A stretch of DNA of 64,000 nt from Pseudomonadota bacterium (GTDB taxonomy: Bacteria > Myxococcota_A > Polyangia > GCA-2747355): contig JADJDT010000011.1 in assembly GCA_016702545.1 (NCBI GenBank), positions 1 through 64,000 on the forward strand, in the 5' to 3' direction. Shown here one piece after another: positions 1 through 9,172 of the stretch. Position 1 is the stretch's first letter; each line of letters starts with the position of its first letter. Both the position numbers and the translations under genes were made by a program. Under the pieces are notes generated by a model, which saw only the letters and a list, made by a program, of their open reading frames with translations, was not told where the DNA came from and made no database searches.

Positions 1-625
1 TCTTCTTGGCCAACAGATCGTGGTTCGTACTGAACCCTGGGTCGAATACGACGGTGATGACGATAATCCGGCCCTTGTCGAACGCGACCTTCGCGCTCCT
101 CTCTCGTTCACTTGTCTTGAGGTCGCACGCTGCCTCCTCGGGCTTGTCTTCGGGATCGCACGACAGGAACTCGCGGACCTTCTTGGCCTCGGCCAGGGGC
201 ATCCCGAGAATCAGCTCGAGATAGCCGTAGCCGGCCCGCCGTCGCCGTTCCTCGGCGGCCTGCCGCTTCTTCTCGCGCCGGGTGTGCTCGGCCTCGGTAA
301 TCATCGCCCTCTTGAGCACCCAAAGCTCGACGGTCTTCAGCTCGAAGGGCGGATCGATCTGCCCTTCGGCGATGCCGTCGTGGCTCTGGGTCCCCGCAAT
401 CAGCGTGTACACCTGGCCATCCCTTAGCGGCGTGCTCTCCGCGCACGCCATAGTTGGGCTCGAACATCCAGTTGAGTCCTCCTCGAGCGAGTACACGAGC
501 TGCCGCCTTGTGGCGACTCGGGGCCGGTAGGACGCCCAGGCAGCCACGCGCGAGTCGTCCTTGGTCTGTGAAGCGTCTGCCGCGCTCAGGCTGAAACGAA
601 GAGCGGGAGTAGCACCGCGCACCAT
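1..625 (-). CDS. Partial hypothetical protein, possibly secreted, runs off left edge
   Basis: The minus strand is open from an ATG at 625 to the window edge, about 208 codons with no stop reached. It encodes a mixed hydrophilic protein with a lysine/arginine/glutamate-rich segment around residues 105-125 that could be a short helix. No domain was recognised. In another frame, an ATG at 696 starts a stretch ending in a hydrophobic leader-like segment (AVLLPLFVSA) at about 590. A single frameshift near 600-625 would join that leader to this reading frame, making an exported protein. The start is therefore uncertain and the C-terminus lies outside the window. Confidence 0.5.
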   Translation of the reverse strand, partial: MVRGATPALRFSLSAADASQTKDDSRVAAWASYRPRVATRRQLVYSLEEDSTGCSSPTMACAESTPLRDGQVYTLIAGTQSHDGIAEGQIDPPFELKTVELWVLKRAMITEAEHTRREKKRQAAEERRRRAGYGYLELILGMPLAEAKKVREFLSCDPEDKPEEAACDLKTSERERSAKVAFDKGRIIVITVVFDPGFSTNHDLLAKK

Positions 626-786
626 GGGAGCCCCGATGCCAGCGTGGGACTATCCTTGGTGTTGCGGCCGCCCTCGTAGGTAACCCGACTTACCATCTCC
701 GCCTCCGCCGTTTGATATGGTGAGGCCACCCGTATGGTCGTGTAAATGACCGAAGAGGTCAAGGGGTCCCGCGCCCCTGTCAACGC

Positions 787-827
787 TCAGGAAAATGTCA
801 CCTCAACAGCTCAGGGAAAGTGTCACC
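787..827. repeat. Two direct repeats resembling an IS21-type terminus
   Basis: TCAGGAAAATGTCACC (787-802) is followed at 811-827 by TCAGGGAAAGTGTCACC. IS21-family ends usually carry several short imperfect repeats of this sort. An istA fragment lies about 1.6 kb to the right. The assignment to IS21 is inference. Confidence 0.35.
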
Positions 828-1026
828 CTCCCGGGTGCTGTGGGTCGTGTTTCAAGGCAGCGCGACGGCTATGTGAGAGACGGCGCGGCGAAAGGCTCTC
901 GAGGCGGCGGGGCGTTTGCGGTGGCGTGCCACGCGGAGCTCACCTGCGATCGTCGCGGTCGCGGTGGCAATCAGGCGGTCGTCGGCATAGGGGATGCCCC
1001 AGAGCGTGTTGAAAACGTGAGGTAGC

Positions 1027-1094
1027 GGCGGCTCCTTGGCGGCCCGAGAATCGGGTCGACCAAGACAACCGGTCCACAGGACCAAGGAGCCGCC
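1027..1094. repeat. 13-bp perfect inverted repeat flanking a 42-bp centre
   Basis: The left arm GGCGGCTCCTTGG (1027-1039) is the exact reverse complement of 1082-1094. The size and spacing suit a small insertion remnant or a transcript hairpin. No gene is attached to it. Confidence 0.45.
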
Positions 1095-1345
1095 ATGAAG
1101 CGTTCGGGTTCCGCACCGGGGTTGATGCCATGAGACCAGGGCGGGAAGGCGCGGAGGGCTGGGGCAAACGCTAGGGAAGGCGCGATGCGATGGCGACGTC
1201 GGGGCTGGTCGGTGGCCGCGGCCTGGGCCAGAACGGACTGAACGGGCGCGTTTGGGCGTGCGTGGCGGAGGTGTCCGAACTCAGCGTGGCGAAGCGCGGA
1301 GGCGCGAGGGCGGCGGGGACGTCGTGGGCCGGGCAGGACGGAGCC

Positions 1346-2245
1346 TCAGGGGGCTTGGGCGCAGCTCACACCTGCGTGGAGGCGCAGCGCCCAGGTGCCG
1401 TACGGGAAGACCGCGCCCCGGTCACCGGCGCGCCACCGGTGCCAGGCGTCGCGATAGCCGATGAGGAAGTCGCGCAGGCGTTGCAGCGCTTCGATTCGCG
1501 CCCACTTGTTGCCGCCGGCCACACGGGGGCTCATTTGACGGCGTGGCTCGGGCTGGCTCGGGGTGTCGAAGGCCGATTGGCGCAGCACGGCGCGGCGGCC
1601 GAGCACGCCCCTGCCCTCGACGTGGCGCTGGGCCGCGAGCTCTAGCTCGCGCGCGGTGACGGCTTCGGTGAGCAGGGCAGCGTACTGTGCCTCGTGCAGC
1701 TGCGCGTAGGCGGGCAGCGGGTCTACGGTCAACGTGGCCTCTCCCGGTAGCGAGCCCTTCTCACGGAAGAATCCCCTGGGCCGCTTGAAGCCTTGGCTGC
1801 GTCCCACGCGCGCCGGCAGGCTGATGAGTCCAGGCCAGTGATGGTGCTCGCTCACCAGGCGGGCCGCCACCGGGTTGGTCAAGGTGTAGACCGCCTTGGC
1901 GAGCTGCGCCTCCGCATCGACCAGGCGCACCACCGACGGGGGCTCACTCGCCCAGAGGTTTTCCCAGCGGCCCCAGTGCGCGTTGAGGCACTTGGCCGTG
2001 AACTCGAAGAACCAGCGGCAAAACTGGGGCCTCGTGCCGCGAACATCGGTGATCACGAGATGAAGATGATTGGAGAGCACGCAGAAGGCATGCACTTCCG
2101 CTCCGTAGCGTTCGGCGGCCACGGCGAGGCAGTAGCCGATGATGCCGTTGACCGCGGCGGACGGCCGCAACAGGAACTGCCGTTGCGCGCAGCGGCGCGT
2201 GACCATCAGCGTCTCACCGGCGATCACGGGCCGCGGCATGCTCAT
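1346..2245 (-). CDS. REP-associated / IS200-like Y1 transposase (RAYT)
   Basis: This encodes a single-strand DNA transposase of the TnpA_REP (Y1, HUH) type, about 299 residues from an ATG at 2245. The frame stays open further upstream, but the domain begins here. The HUH metal site is visible as SNHLHL within FCVLSNHLHLVI, and YTLTNPVAARLV matches the usual region of the catalytic tyrosine and following helix. The C-terminal extension, with PRVAGGNKW and then a segment starting RLRDFLIGYR, reappears in degenerate form at 54.04-54.79 kb. Such enzymes act on short palindromic REP elements, which this window contains in several forms. No paired left and right ends of a normal IS200 element were seen, so a domesticated RAYT is favoured. 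Confidence 0.75.
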   Translation of the reverse strand: MSMPRPVIAGETLMVTRRCAQRQFLLRPSAAVNGIIGYCLAVAAERYGAEVHAFCVLSNHLHLVITDVRGTRPQFCRWFFEFTAKCLNAHWGRWENLWASEPPSVVRLVDAEAQLAKAVYTLTNPVAARLVSEHHHWPGLISLPARVGRSQGFKRPRGFFREKGSLPGEATLTVDPLPAYAQLHEAQYAALLTEAVTARELELAAQRHVEGRGVLGRRAVLRQSAFDTPSQPEPRRQMSPRVAGGNKWARIEALQRLRDFLIGYRDAWHRWRAGDRGAVFPYGTWALRLHAGVSCAQAP

Positions 2246-2472
2246 GCATCGATGGGGCGTTCGCAAACGGCGTGCCCATCTGTCCGATGCGTGATTCTGC
2301 GGGGTTAGCGCAGCGGTTGCGCCCTTCGTCCGACCTCCGGACGGACCCGACCGGAAGACCGGCCCGGCCGCCGCTGCATGGGCATTCTCCGCGCAAGGAA
2401 GGCCGCTCCCCGCGCCTCCGTCCAAAGCCCACCGATCGTCCACTCGCGTCCCGGCCCGATCGTTACCAATCA

Positions 2473-2733
2473 TCAACCCGGGTGCGGGTGCGGGCGCTGC
2501 TGCCCGTCATGCGGCTCGCCCGGCCTCGAGCAGCTCCTCGACGCGCGGTCCCACCCGATCGAGCACTGGCCGCTGCCGTTTGATCCGCTGGCCGGATGCG
2601 CCCGCTCGTCTTGCTCCACGTACTTGCGTACCGTGTTGCGGCTCAGCCCGAGCTGCTGGGCGACCTCCCGCCGACTCAGCCCTTCTACGAGCACCTTGTG
2701 TCGAAGAACACGCACCTGATCCATCCTGAGCAT
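2473..2733 (-). pseudogene. istA fragment (IS21-family transposase N-terminus)
   Basis: The first 45 residues form the IstA helix-turn-helix: MDQVRVLRHKV, then SRREVAQQLGLSRNTVRKYV, which would bind the element ends. After about residue 46 the reading frame is wrong. The expected continuation (PVLDRVGPRVEELLEAG) is found one frame over at 2507-2600. The DDE catalytic core is absent, and the fragment abuts the region upstream of the RAYT gene. A motif GTGGATCACTTCC at 2796-2808, upstream of the start, may be the matching IS21 end. This is a dead remnant. Confidence 0.7.
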
Positions 2734-2817
2734 CCACTCCCCCCGCCCAGCAACGAGTCCTCACTACCTCGTGCTAGTCGGGTCCAGAGGCCCCAGGTGG
2801 ATCACTTCCATGTGTGA

Positions 2818-3501
2818 TCAGTTGGGGCTTGGTCTTGAGGAAAGCCTGGCCTTGCGTGGTCTTCCTGGCGCGATGGGCCAGCCTCGGAGTTGGTCGAGGA
2901 TGGAGGGACGACGGCGCCAGTTGGGGTCCTTGCCGAGATGATAGAGATGGTCGGCGATCCATTGCCACTTCAGGTCAGCCTCGGGGCCTTGCATGTCCAT
3001 GGCCGCCGCGATGAGCATGGAGGCCGAGCCCATCGCCCGGCCCATGACCTGCGGGTGGATGGGCGGCTGGGTCCGCGGTTGCTCAGCGGTGGACGGTGCC
3101 TCGGTCATACGGTGACGGTGGGCGATCAGGTTAGCGATCATGGAGCCCACCATCGAGGCGTGAACCAGCGCGCGGACAGCATGCGGGGTTTGGGCGGTGA
3201 TGCTGTCGAGATGGAAGCAGGACTTGTCGAGCTTGTTGTCGCTCTCGATTTCCCAACGCACGCGGTACAAGTCGCTGATCTGGTGCGGTCCGACCGTTGG
3301 GGGCAGGTTGGTCAGGAAGAAGCGATAGCTCCCGGCAGGCATCGGCACGCCGACGAGACGACAGCACACGGCGCCGTTGCCGCGCCCAACTCGACTCCGC
3401 GTCGACAACCTTGCCGCGGGCTGCAGCACCTCCTGGTTGATCAAGGCGGCGAGGTCGGTCCCGGCGAAGGTCCGCGTGACCTCACCACGGGCGATCGACG
3501 T
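2818..3501 (-). pseudogene. IS4-family transposase, C-terminal half
   Basis: This is the catalytic C-terminal part of an IS4 transposase. The YREK signature fits exactly in YRVRWEIESDNKLDK: Y, then R at +3, E at +7 and K at +14. It is preceded by the typical FFLTNLPPTVGP strand and followed by VRALVHASMVGSMIANLIAHRHR. It has no start of its own and is the downstream half of the gene that begins near 5457-5523. The part from 3501 to 3445 is in frame with the rest. Confidence 0.8.
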
Positions 3502-3559
3502 TGAACCCGCCCGGGTTTGCCGGAGGCCCGGTTGTTTGGGTCAGGCGGCCCCTGCCTTG

Positions 3560-4201
3560 GGCGGCCTGAGTCTCGTAGAACGCTCGCTCCATACTCAGCG
3601 GCGGCACCAGCCAAGAGGCTCGAGGGCCGCCGGTTGCTGAACCAGTGGACCCAGGTGAGGGTGGCAAACTCGACAGCTTCGGCGTGACGCGCCAGGACCG
3701 TGCTTGCGGATGACCTCCGTCTTGCTGCAAGCCGATGACCGACTCGGCGAGCGCGTTGTCGTCCAGAAGTCGCCGACGGTGCCGACCGAGCCCTGGATGC
3801 CGGCCTCGGCGAGACGGTCGGTGTAACGAATCGCCAGGGTACTGAACGCCCTGTCGCTGTGATGGATGAGGCCGTCGCTGGCGGGCGGGCTGCGAGCGCC
3901 CGCTCCAGGGCGTCAAGCGCCAGGTCGGAACGCAACGAGGTACTGACACGCCAGCCGACGATGAACCGCGAACACGTCCACGACGAACGCCACGTACGCG
4001 AACCCGCTCCAGGTGGCGACGGTGGGTCAGGTCGGCCACCACAACCGGTTCGGCGCAGGGGCCGACGAAGTCGCGTTTGACCAAGTCGCGCGGTCGCTGC
4101 GCGTCCTCGTCGGCGACGGTGGTCACCTTGAACGCACGGCGCGCACGGCCCCTTTCCGGGCCCATCTGGCGCATCAGCCGCTCCACCGTGCAGCGTGCCA
4201 C
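3560..4201 (-). pseudogene. IS3-family orfB (rve integrase), multiple frameshifts
   Basis: Pieces of the DDE integrase are spread over three frames. VERLMRQMG and RAFKVTTVADEDAQRPRDLV lie near 4190-4070. VVADLTH carries the first catalytic Asp. DDNALAESVIGLQQDGG comes just before the Glu helix, and WVHWFSNRRPSSLLAG with the following A-A-E-Y is the C-terminal tail. At least three indels separate these blocks. The intact protein would cut and join the IS ends, and this copy cannot. Confidence 0.75.
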
Positions 4202-4559
4202 GTCGACGTCTTCGCGGCGCAGCTGGCGCCAGACCTTCTCTCGGCCCCGTAGACCTGGTGGTGCTCATCGTGGACACGCCGGATGTGCGCCCGCAGGCGC
4301 CGACGCTGGACTCGGGCGGCCCGCCGCTCGGGGTCGGCGGCCTGCGCTTTGTGCTCAGGTAGGTCGACGGGGCCATCGGCTGCACGTCGCAGATGAGCTC
4401 GCCCCCGTAGTCCCACGGTGTGCGTCCGTGAACTTCACCATGGCCTCGGCCGGCGGTCGAGCCCCGCCTGTGCAAAAATGCCGAGGCCTTGCGCAGTATC
4501 TCGTTGGTGCGCCGGAGCTCTCGATTCTCTCGCTCCAGTTCCCAGGCCGCTCACGCTCC

Positions 4560-4755
4560 GCCGTCGTCAGCCCCGGACGCTTGCCCGTCTCGTTCAGCCT
4601 GCCGAACCCAGTGCCGCAGCGTCTCCGGCGTGCAGCCCAGCTTCTCGGCTATCGAGCACATCACCGACCTCCGACGCGTGCGACTCCCGCTGCTCCAGCA
4701 CCATCCGGACCGCCCGCTCACGCACTTCCTTCGAGTACCTGTTTGGTCTTCCCAT
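4560..4755 (-). pseudogene. IS3-family orfA (helix-turn-helix), frameshifted
   Basis: From the ATG at 4755 the frame reads MGRPNRYSKEVRERAVRMV, then EQRESHAS, the start of an IS3 orfA (HTH_Tnp_1). It then loses frame, and the second half (SIAEKLGCTPETLRHWVRQA) continues in a neighbouring frame. Intact OrfA binds the IS ends and fuses to OrfB by programmed frameshifting. The shift seen here is in the middle of the HTH and is a mutation, not the programmed site. Confidence 0.75.
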
Positions 4756-4805
4756 GGCCCCATCCTCTCAAGTAATGGAGTCTCCGGGAATCCCGGGGCG
4801 GTTCA

Positions 4806-5523
4806 CGTCACACGAGGCTTCCAGCTCTCCTTGAGGCGGATCACGAACTTGACGTCATGCGTCAGGCAGTCCCGCAGCAGCTTGAAGCTGGCATAGCCCA
4901 GATCGGCCAGCAGCCCAGGCGCCGCCACGACGCATCAATGGTCGGGTGGGGCGCATCGTGCTCACGCGCTGGATGGAGGTGGTAGTCCACGGCGGCGCCA
5001 ATGCCCACGGAGAGCCGCTGTGGATCTTCAAGGCGGCGTAGTCCCCAGCGCCGGGGAACACCTCGCGCAGCGCATCGGGCAGCTTGATCGTGGTCGAGTC
5101 GACGATATGCCAATCCAGGACGTGCGCCCCGGGGCCGGGAAGGTCCGGGTCGTGGCTGGCGACGAAGGCCAAGGCGTGGTCACGGATCTGCTCCATCACC
5201 GCCTCGAGCCTGGGGTTGAACCAGGCGTAGAATCCACCGCGGACCACGCGTTTGGTGCCTGCGTCGAAGTACACGCGCGCCACATCCGCTTGGCGCCCCC
5301 CGTACCCTGTCCCGCCGGCGATCACCATGGCGCGCAGAAACTGCACTGCGTCGAGTTTTCGGCACCGCTGCTGCAGCTCCGCCTCCTCGACGAAACGCCT
5401 CAGCGCCGCGTCCGGCAGAATGCTCTCGAACACCTCACGAACCTGGACTCCGTCCATCGCGCTTGCCTCCATCCCCGCGACGGAGCGGATCACGATCGCT
5501 ACCCGGCCACAACAGGCTTTCAC
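4806..5523 (-). pseudogene. IS4-family transposase, N-terminal half
   Basis: This is the upstream half of the split IS4 transposase. A likely start is the ATG at 5457 (MDGVQVREVFESILPDAALR), with other ATGs at 5472 and 5523. VDSTTIKLPDALREVFPG carries the first catalytic Asp. After ALKIH two frameshifts occur (about 5020 and 4925), and LADLGYASFKLLRD, with the second catalytic Asp, is in a third frame. The half ends in FVIRLKESWKPRVT exactly at the insertion point of the IS3 element. The gene was therefore damaged both by insertion and by point indels. Confidence 0.78.
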
Positions 5524-6346
5524 CCGTTGCCCAAGTGATCGCGCCCTCAGGGATTTCCTAACTGGACATCGATGGGATCACTTCCTACGTGCTGCCCTGG
5601 ATCACTTTCTTAGCGCTGCGTCCACTGCTCGCCATGTGGAAACAGCAACAGGAGTTCAATCCGAGCATGATCTGATCCTACGGCAAGTGAGGCGCTCATT
5701 CGCGTCGCCTGCGTGGCACGCGGTGGTCCCGACCCGATGGCAACACAGGACCCTAAACGTTCGGGGGAAAGCATCCGCCCTGACCCTGGCCGCCGCTCGT
5801 CGGCAGGTCCCTAACCCTGGCTATGCTCCCCCACATGACCAAACGAAGCGTTGGCCCAATAAGGCCCAGATAGATGGTTGGTCAGCTCTCGTCGAGCTAG
5901 ATCCCGCAGGCTTCGTCGTCCACCGTTGCTGCGTCGGTTCCGCTGCCCGTTACACAGGTCTCGCCCCCGCGCTGCGTCACGTTCGGCCAACGTCGCACGC
6001 GCGCACCCCCAGAGCGCTGCTGCCCTATCCAGGCCGTACGCCGGAGATCGAGGCCTCGATTTCCGCGACCGGGTGAGATCTGTCTTGACTCCGCCTTCTA
6101 TAGAGGTCGGGACCCTAGGGCTGGGTCATGCCGTCTTCACGAAGCCCGGACGGGGACCCCTCACTCAAGCTGGGGTAGAGCGTGGCGAGGTCACCGAGCA
6201 GCAGAACAAGCGAGCCCCTGACAAGCGAGTGCGTGACACAAGCGAGTGCTTGGCCTTGCTCCGTCTCAACGAAGCCGTTAGCATTCGTTCGGTCCATCGG
6301 TCCCCCTCCTGTCGAGGGGTGCCGTGCTCGGAGACCTTGGCCTCAC
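5524..6346. other. Gene-poor stretch
   Basis: I see no convincing gene. Near 5574-5612 there are two GGATCACTT(C/T)C motifs that may be part of an IS terminus. The rest has open frames without protein character. Confidence 0.4.
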
Positions 6347-7789
6347 ATGCTCAGATCAATGTCAGCTCGCTGTCTTGGAACCTCGAGTTTGCGTGTGGGT
6401 CCAGCCCCAAGGAACCGTGTCCCTCTGGTTCTTGTCGTCGTGACGGCCTTGTTTCTGTCCGTACCGGCTTGGGGACGGGGTCGACGGAAGCCCTCGCACC
6501 CGAGGGCGTCTGACGCTTGCTCGATGCCTGCGGACGAATGGGTGATGATGAGCACCGAGCATCAGCCGTCTGCGTCAGAGCGATTCGCCTCGGTTTGGAC
6601 TGGCACACACCTACTCGTGTTCGGAATGCGTGACGGCGGATTGTTCGATCCCTGCACGAACCGTTGGACTCCGGCATCGATTCGCGGCATGCCAATTGAG
6701 ATCCCTGACCTCGGCTCGGAGCTACCGATTCAGCCGGTCGTTGTGGGACGCCACATCGTCTGGCTCTTTCCGCCCAGCGAGGAATTTCTCTCGCCATCAT
6801 CGGCCAAAGTGTCGGCCATGATTTTCGATACACGCGGGAACACTTGGAGCGCTGTCCCTAGAACCGGTGCAGCGCCGAATCCTGGCTTGAGTTCGGCAAT
6901 CGTCGTCGCCGGAAGCGAGCTCCTGTACTGGGGCGTCGGGCAAGCCGGGGGCTGTGCGCGACTCGATCCGCAAACGAACACATGGAGGCCGATCAGCACG
7001 AGAAGCGCTCCGTTCGCTCGGCCACGCCTGCGCGCTGCTTGGACGGGAACACAGGTGTTCGTGTGGAACGGAGATCGCGGCTCCCTCTACGATCCGAAGC
7101 GGGACACCTGGTCACCAACTGCCAGTGCTGGTCAGCCTTCCGCAGGTCTTCCCAAGGTCGTGGCCTGGACGGGCTCGGAGATCATTGTCTGGGGGAATAT
7201 CACGGCCCGCAAGCTCGACGGCGCACGATATGAACCGTTGAAGAACGCTTGGTTTGCCATGGCGCCTATGCCAGCGACCACCGTGTCCCCAATTTACACT
7301 GAAGCGTTCATCGACAGCGGATTCCTAGTCGTTCAAGCCCGCGGAGGCAGTTGGGTCTTATGACCTCGCACCGATGCGTGGTCTGTAGTACGCGGTGGAC
7401 GCGGCGGGGGGAAGGGGATCAGTTCACCCGCCATCGGGGCCCCAGGCGCAGCCGCGTTCTTAATCAACCTCGGAAACAGCCACACGGGCGGTGTCCCGTC
7501 ACCCGACGAGAGGCGCGGAGGCACAGTTGCACGACTCGATCCGGTGCATGGCCGTTGGCTCGTTGCAGCGCTGCCCGTGCGGGGTGGGCCTGCCTCGGTG
7601 TTCGTGACTCCGGTCTGGACCGGCGACCGATTCCTCTTCTGGGGCGGAGCGACCCTCGAGGTCGATCGCAAGAGCCGCGGTGGGTGCAGTGGCGGGGGAA
7701 TGCCCGATCAACCTGTTTGCGATCCCATCGTTCCGACGCGCGAAGTCCCGCATGCAGAAGGTGCGATGTGGCGGCCGACGCTTCGCTGA
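6347..7789 (+). pseudogene. Secreted Kelch-like beta-propeller protein with an internal stop
   Basis: From the ATG at 6347 there is a signal peptide (residues about 18-36, VPLVLVVVTALFLSVPAWG). Repeated blade motifs follow, of the type (F/L/Y)DPxxNxW: FDPCTNRW, FDTRGNTW, LDPQTNTW, YDPKRDTW and YEPLKNAW, each separated by WTGxxxxVWG-like strands. At 7361-7363 a TGA interrupts one blade. A one-base shift there restores YDPRTDAW, and the same frame then runs on to 7789 with another blade (LDPVHGRW) and VWTGDRFLFWGGA. Either two compensating indels or sequence errors explain this. It is likely an extracytoplasmic protein of unknown partner. Confidence 0.65.
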
Positions 7790-8478
7790 GGATCGTACCG
7801 AGCGTTCCATCCCAGCTCCCGCCCATCTGAGGGATTGAGCCTTTGGCCTCGCCTGGCCCGTTGGCGTTTCCCGACCCGTTGATGTGTCCTGACCCTTCGG
7901 CGATGCCGTGGCTGTTGACGTACAAAGGCGCTCTAGCGGTTCCCGCGAGACGCTGTGCAGTCGCAGCGGCTGTCGGTACCTGCCGACGACAAGGTGTGCA
8001 CTCATCGACTTGCAGCGCAAGAATCGACTGCGGGAGCTCTCCTCGTCGCGGAAGGGGGGGGCAATCGGGACGCCGAGCCGCACCCCGGTTGATGTGCCAG
8101 CAGCGGTGCTGCGCCACCATGGCGGCCAGGCGGGGGGGTACGCGGATGAAACGCGAACGGGACCGGGGAGGCCGGTAGCCAGGGCGGGCCGACGAGGCCA
8201 GCGCCGCGCCCGCCAACGGCCGGTTCTCGGCGAGCCGGGACCGGGTTCCGGACGAAGGCTGCACTCGAAGCGTGGGTCAAACGCTGCAACGAGTCGCGAC
8301 CGCATCAGGCGCTCGGCTGAAAGACCCCCGCCGAGTGCCGCGCTGAAGAACTCGGCCCCACACCAAACCTGCGGGCAGCCCGGCATGACCTCGGCGTGCT
8401 CATGCCACCCGATTCGGGAGCGCGCCTCTGTGTTGACGTGACTGGGGGGACACCACAGGGACGTCCGCGCCGTCGCTC
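7790..8478. other. Gene-poor stretch with a transposase tail
   Basis: Around 7850-7910 there is a short degenerate repeat (GGCGTTTCCCGACCCGTTGA-like units). At 8262-8390 there is an integrase C-terminus remnant, listed separately. No intact gene is seen. Confidence 0.4.
8262..8390 (+). pseudogene. Integrase-core transposase C-terminal remnant
   Basis: The plus-strand frame reads ALEAWVKRCNESRPHQALG, stop, KTPAE. This is the familiar rve/IS481/IS3 tail (YNxxRPHQALGxxTPAE), with a TGA in place of the residue after LG. Nothing upstream of it is recognisable, so only the extreme tail survives. Confidence 0.5.
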
Positions 8479-8865
8479 CTACGCGACGACGCCGTCGGCC
8501 TCGACCTCGATCAGCCAGTCGTCGCCGATCAGGCCCGAGACCTCGACGAAGGTGCAGGCGGGGCGGATGGTGCCGAAGATCTCGCCGTGGGCGCGGGCCG
8601 CCTCCTTCCAGGCCGAGATGTCGCGCAGCATCAGGCGCGTCCGGATCACGCTCTCGAGGCCACCGCCCGCGCGCTCGAGGGCCTCGCGGATGATCTCGAG
8701 GCAGCGGCGTGTCTGGCCGTAGAGGTCGCCGGGGCAGGCCGTGCTGCCATCGGGGGCGATCGGCGCCGTCCCGGACACGGCAACCCACGACCCGTGCCGC
8801 ACCGCCCGCGAGAAGCCAATCGAGGGCTCGTAGGGCGAGCCCGAGGAAATCAGCGTCCGAGTCAT
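8479..8865 (-). CDS. RidA/YjgF/UK114 family protein
   Basis: This is a 128-residue Rid-family protein. RidA members hydrolyse reactive enamine/imine intermediates of pyridoxal enzymes, while other subgroups act in catabolic pathways. The fold markers are VAVSGTAPIAPDG, DLYGQTRRCLEIIREAL, VIRTRLMLRDISAWKE and PACTFVEVSGLIGDDWLIEVEADGV. The catalytic arginine position is occupied (IRTRL), but the subgroup is unclear. The ATG at 8865 is supported by AGGAGG eight bases upstream. It stands alone, divergent from the helicase at 9173, with a MITE-like element between them. Confidence 0.85.
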   Translation of the reverse strand: MTRTLISSGSPYEPSIGFSRAVRHGSWVAVSGTAPIAPDGSTACPGDLYGQTRRCLEIIREALERAGGGLESVIRTRLMLRDISAWKEAARAHGEIFGTIRPACTFVEVSGLIGDDWLIEVEADGVVA

Positions 8866-8948
8866 TCCTTCTTCCTCCTGCGGACCCGTCGCCGACGCCG
8901 ACGCGAGCCTCCGCGCGCAGCAGACTGAAGCAGCTTCGGGGGAAAAGC

Positions 8949-9093
8949 TAGGAGCCTGTCGGCGAATTGCTGCGCCGGCCGATCGCGGCGTTGCGGCTGC
9001 GCTCCGGTGCTCACGTACCGGCCCGTACGCTCCGCTCCGGTGCTCGCCGCGCCTTGCGCCTGACCGGCCGCTCGCGACATTCGACAGGCTCCT
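8949..9093. repeat. MITE-like palindromic element, copy 1
   Basis: This is a 145-bp element starting TAGGAGCCTGTCGG and ending CGACAGGCTCCTGG, so its ends are inverted repeats. It is about 85-90 percent identical by eye to 33092-33237. It lies between the ridA-like gene and the SNF2 gene and has no coding capacity. Confidence 0.75.
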
Positions 9094-9172
9094 GGAGCGC
9101 TTGTCGACGCAGGCTGCCTGGCCCATGCTGCGCGCCGAACGAGTGCTTGGTCGCGATCATAAGGCAGGGGCG

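Larger units (their letters stand above)
626..1345. other. Gene-poor stretch with repeat motifs
   Basis: No convincing gene is seen here. The stretch holds two IS21-end-like direct repeats (787-827) and a 13-bp perfect inverted repeat (1027-1094), described separately. The open frames in it have no recognisable protein character. Confidence 0.5.
3502..4805 (-). mobile_element. IS3-family insertion sequence, complete ends, decayed ORFs
   Basis: The ends are matching inverted repeats of about 26 bp. The left end at 3502 reads TGAACCCGCCCGGGTTTGCC. The right end, read inward from 4805 on the minus strand, is TGAACCGCCCCGGGATTCCC. CGT flanks both sides (3499-3501 and 4806-4808), a 3-bp target duplication typical of IS3 elements. 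The length of 1304 bp is normal for the family. Both orfA and orfB are frameshifted, so the copy cannot transpose on its own. Confidence 0.88.
2818..5523 (-). mobile_element. IS4-family transposase gene interrupted by an IS3-family element
   Basis: The C-terminal half of an IS4-type DDE transposase lies at 2818-3501 and its N-terminal half at 4806-5523, with the 1304-bp IS3 element of 3502-4805 between them. Removing that element plus one copy of the 3-bp duplication (CGT on the plus strand) joins the halves in frame as KPRVT then SIARGEVTRTF, a continuous IS4-like sequence. GGATCACTTCC occurs at 2798-2808 and again near 5575, just outside the transposase gene. It may belong to element ends or to older IS21 debris. 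Confidence 0.8.

Noticed and set aside
852..1085. Minus-strand frame as an istB remnant of the IS21 fragment
   Set aside because: The translation lacks IstB motifs such as the Walker A loop.
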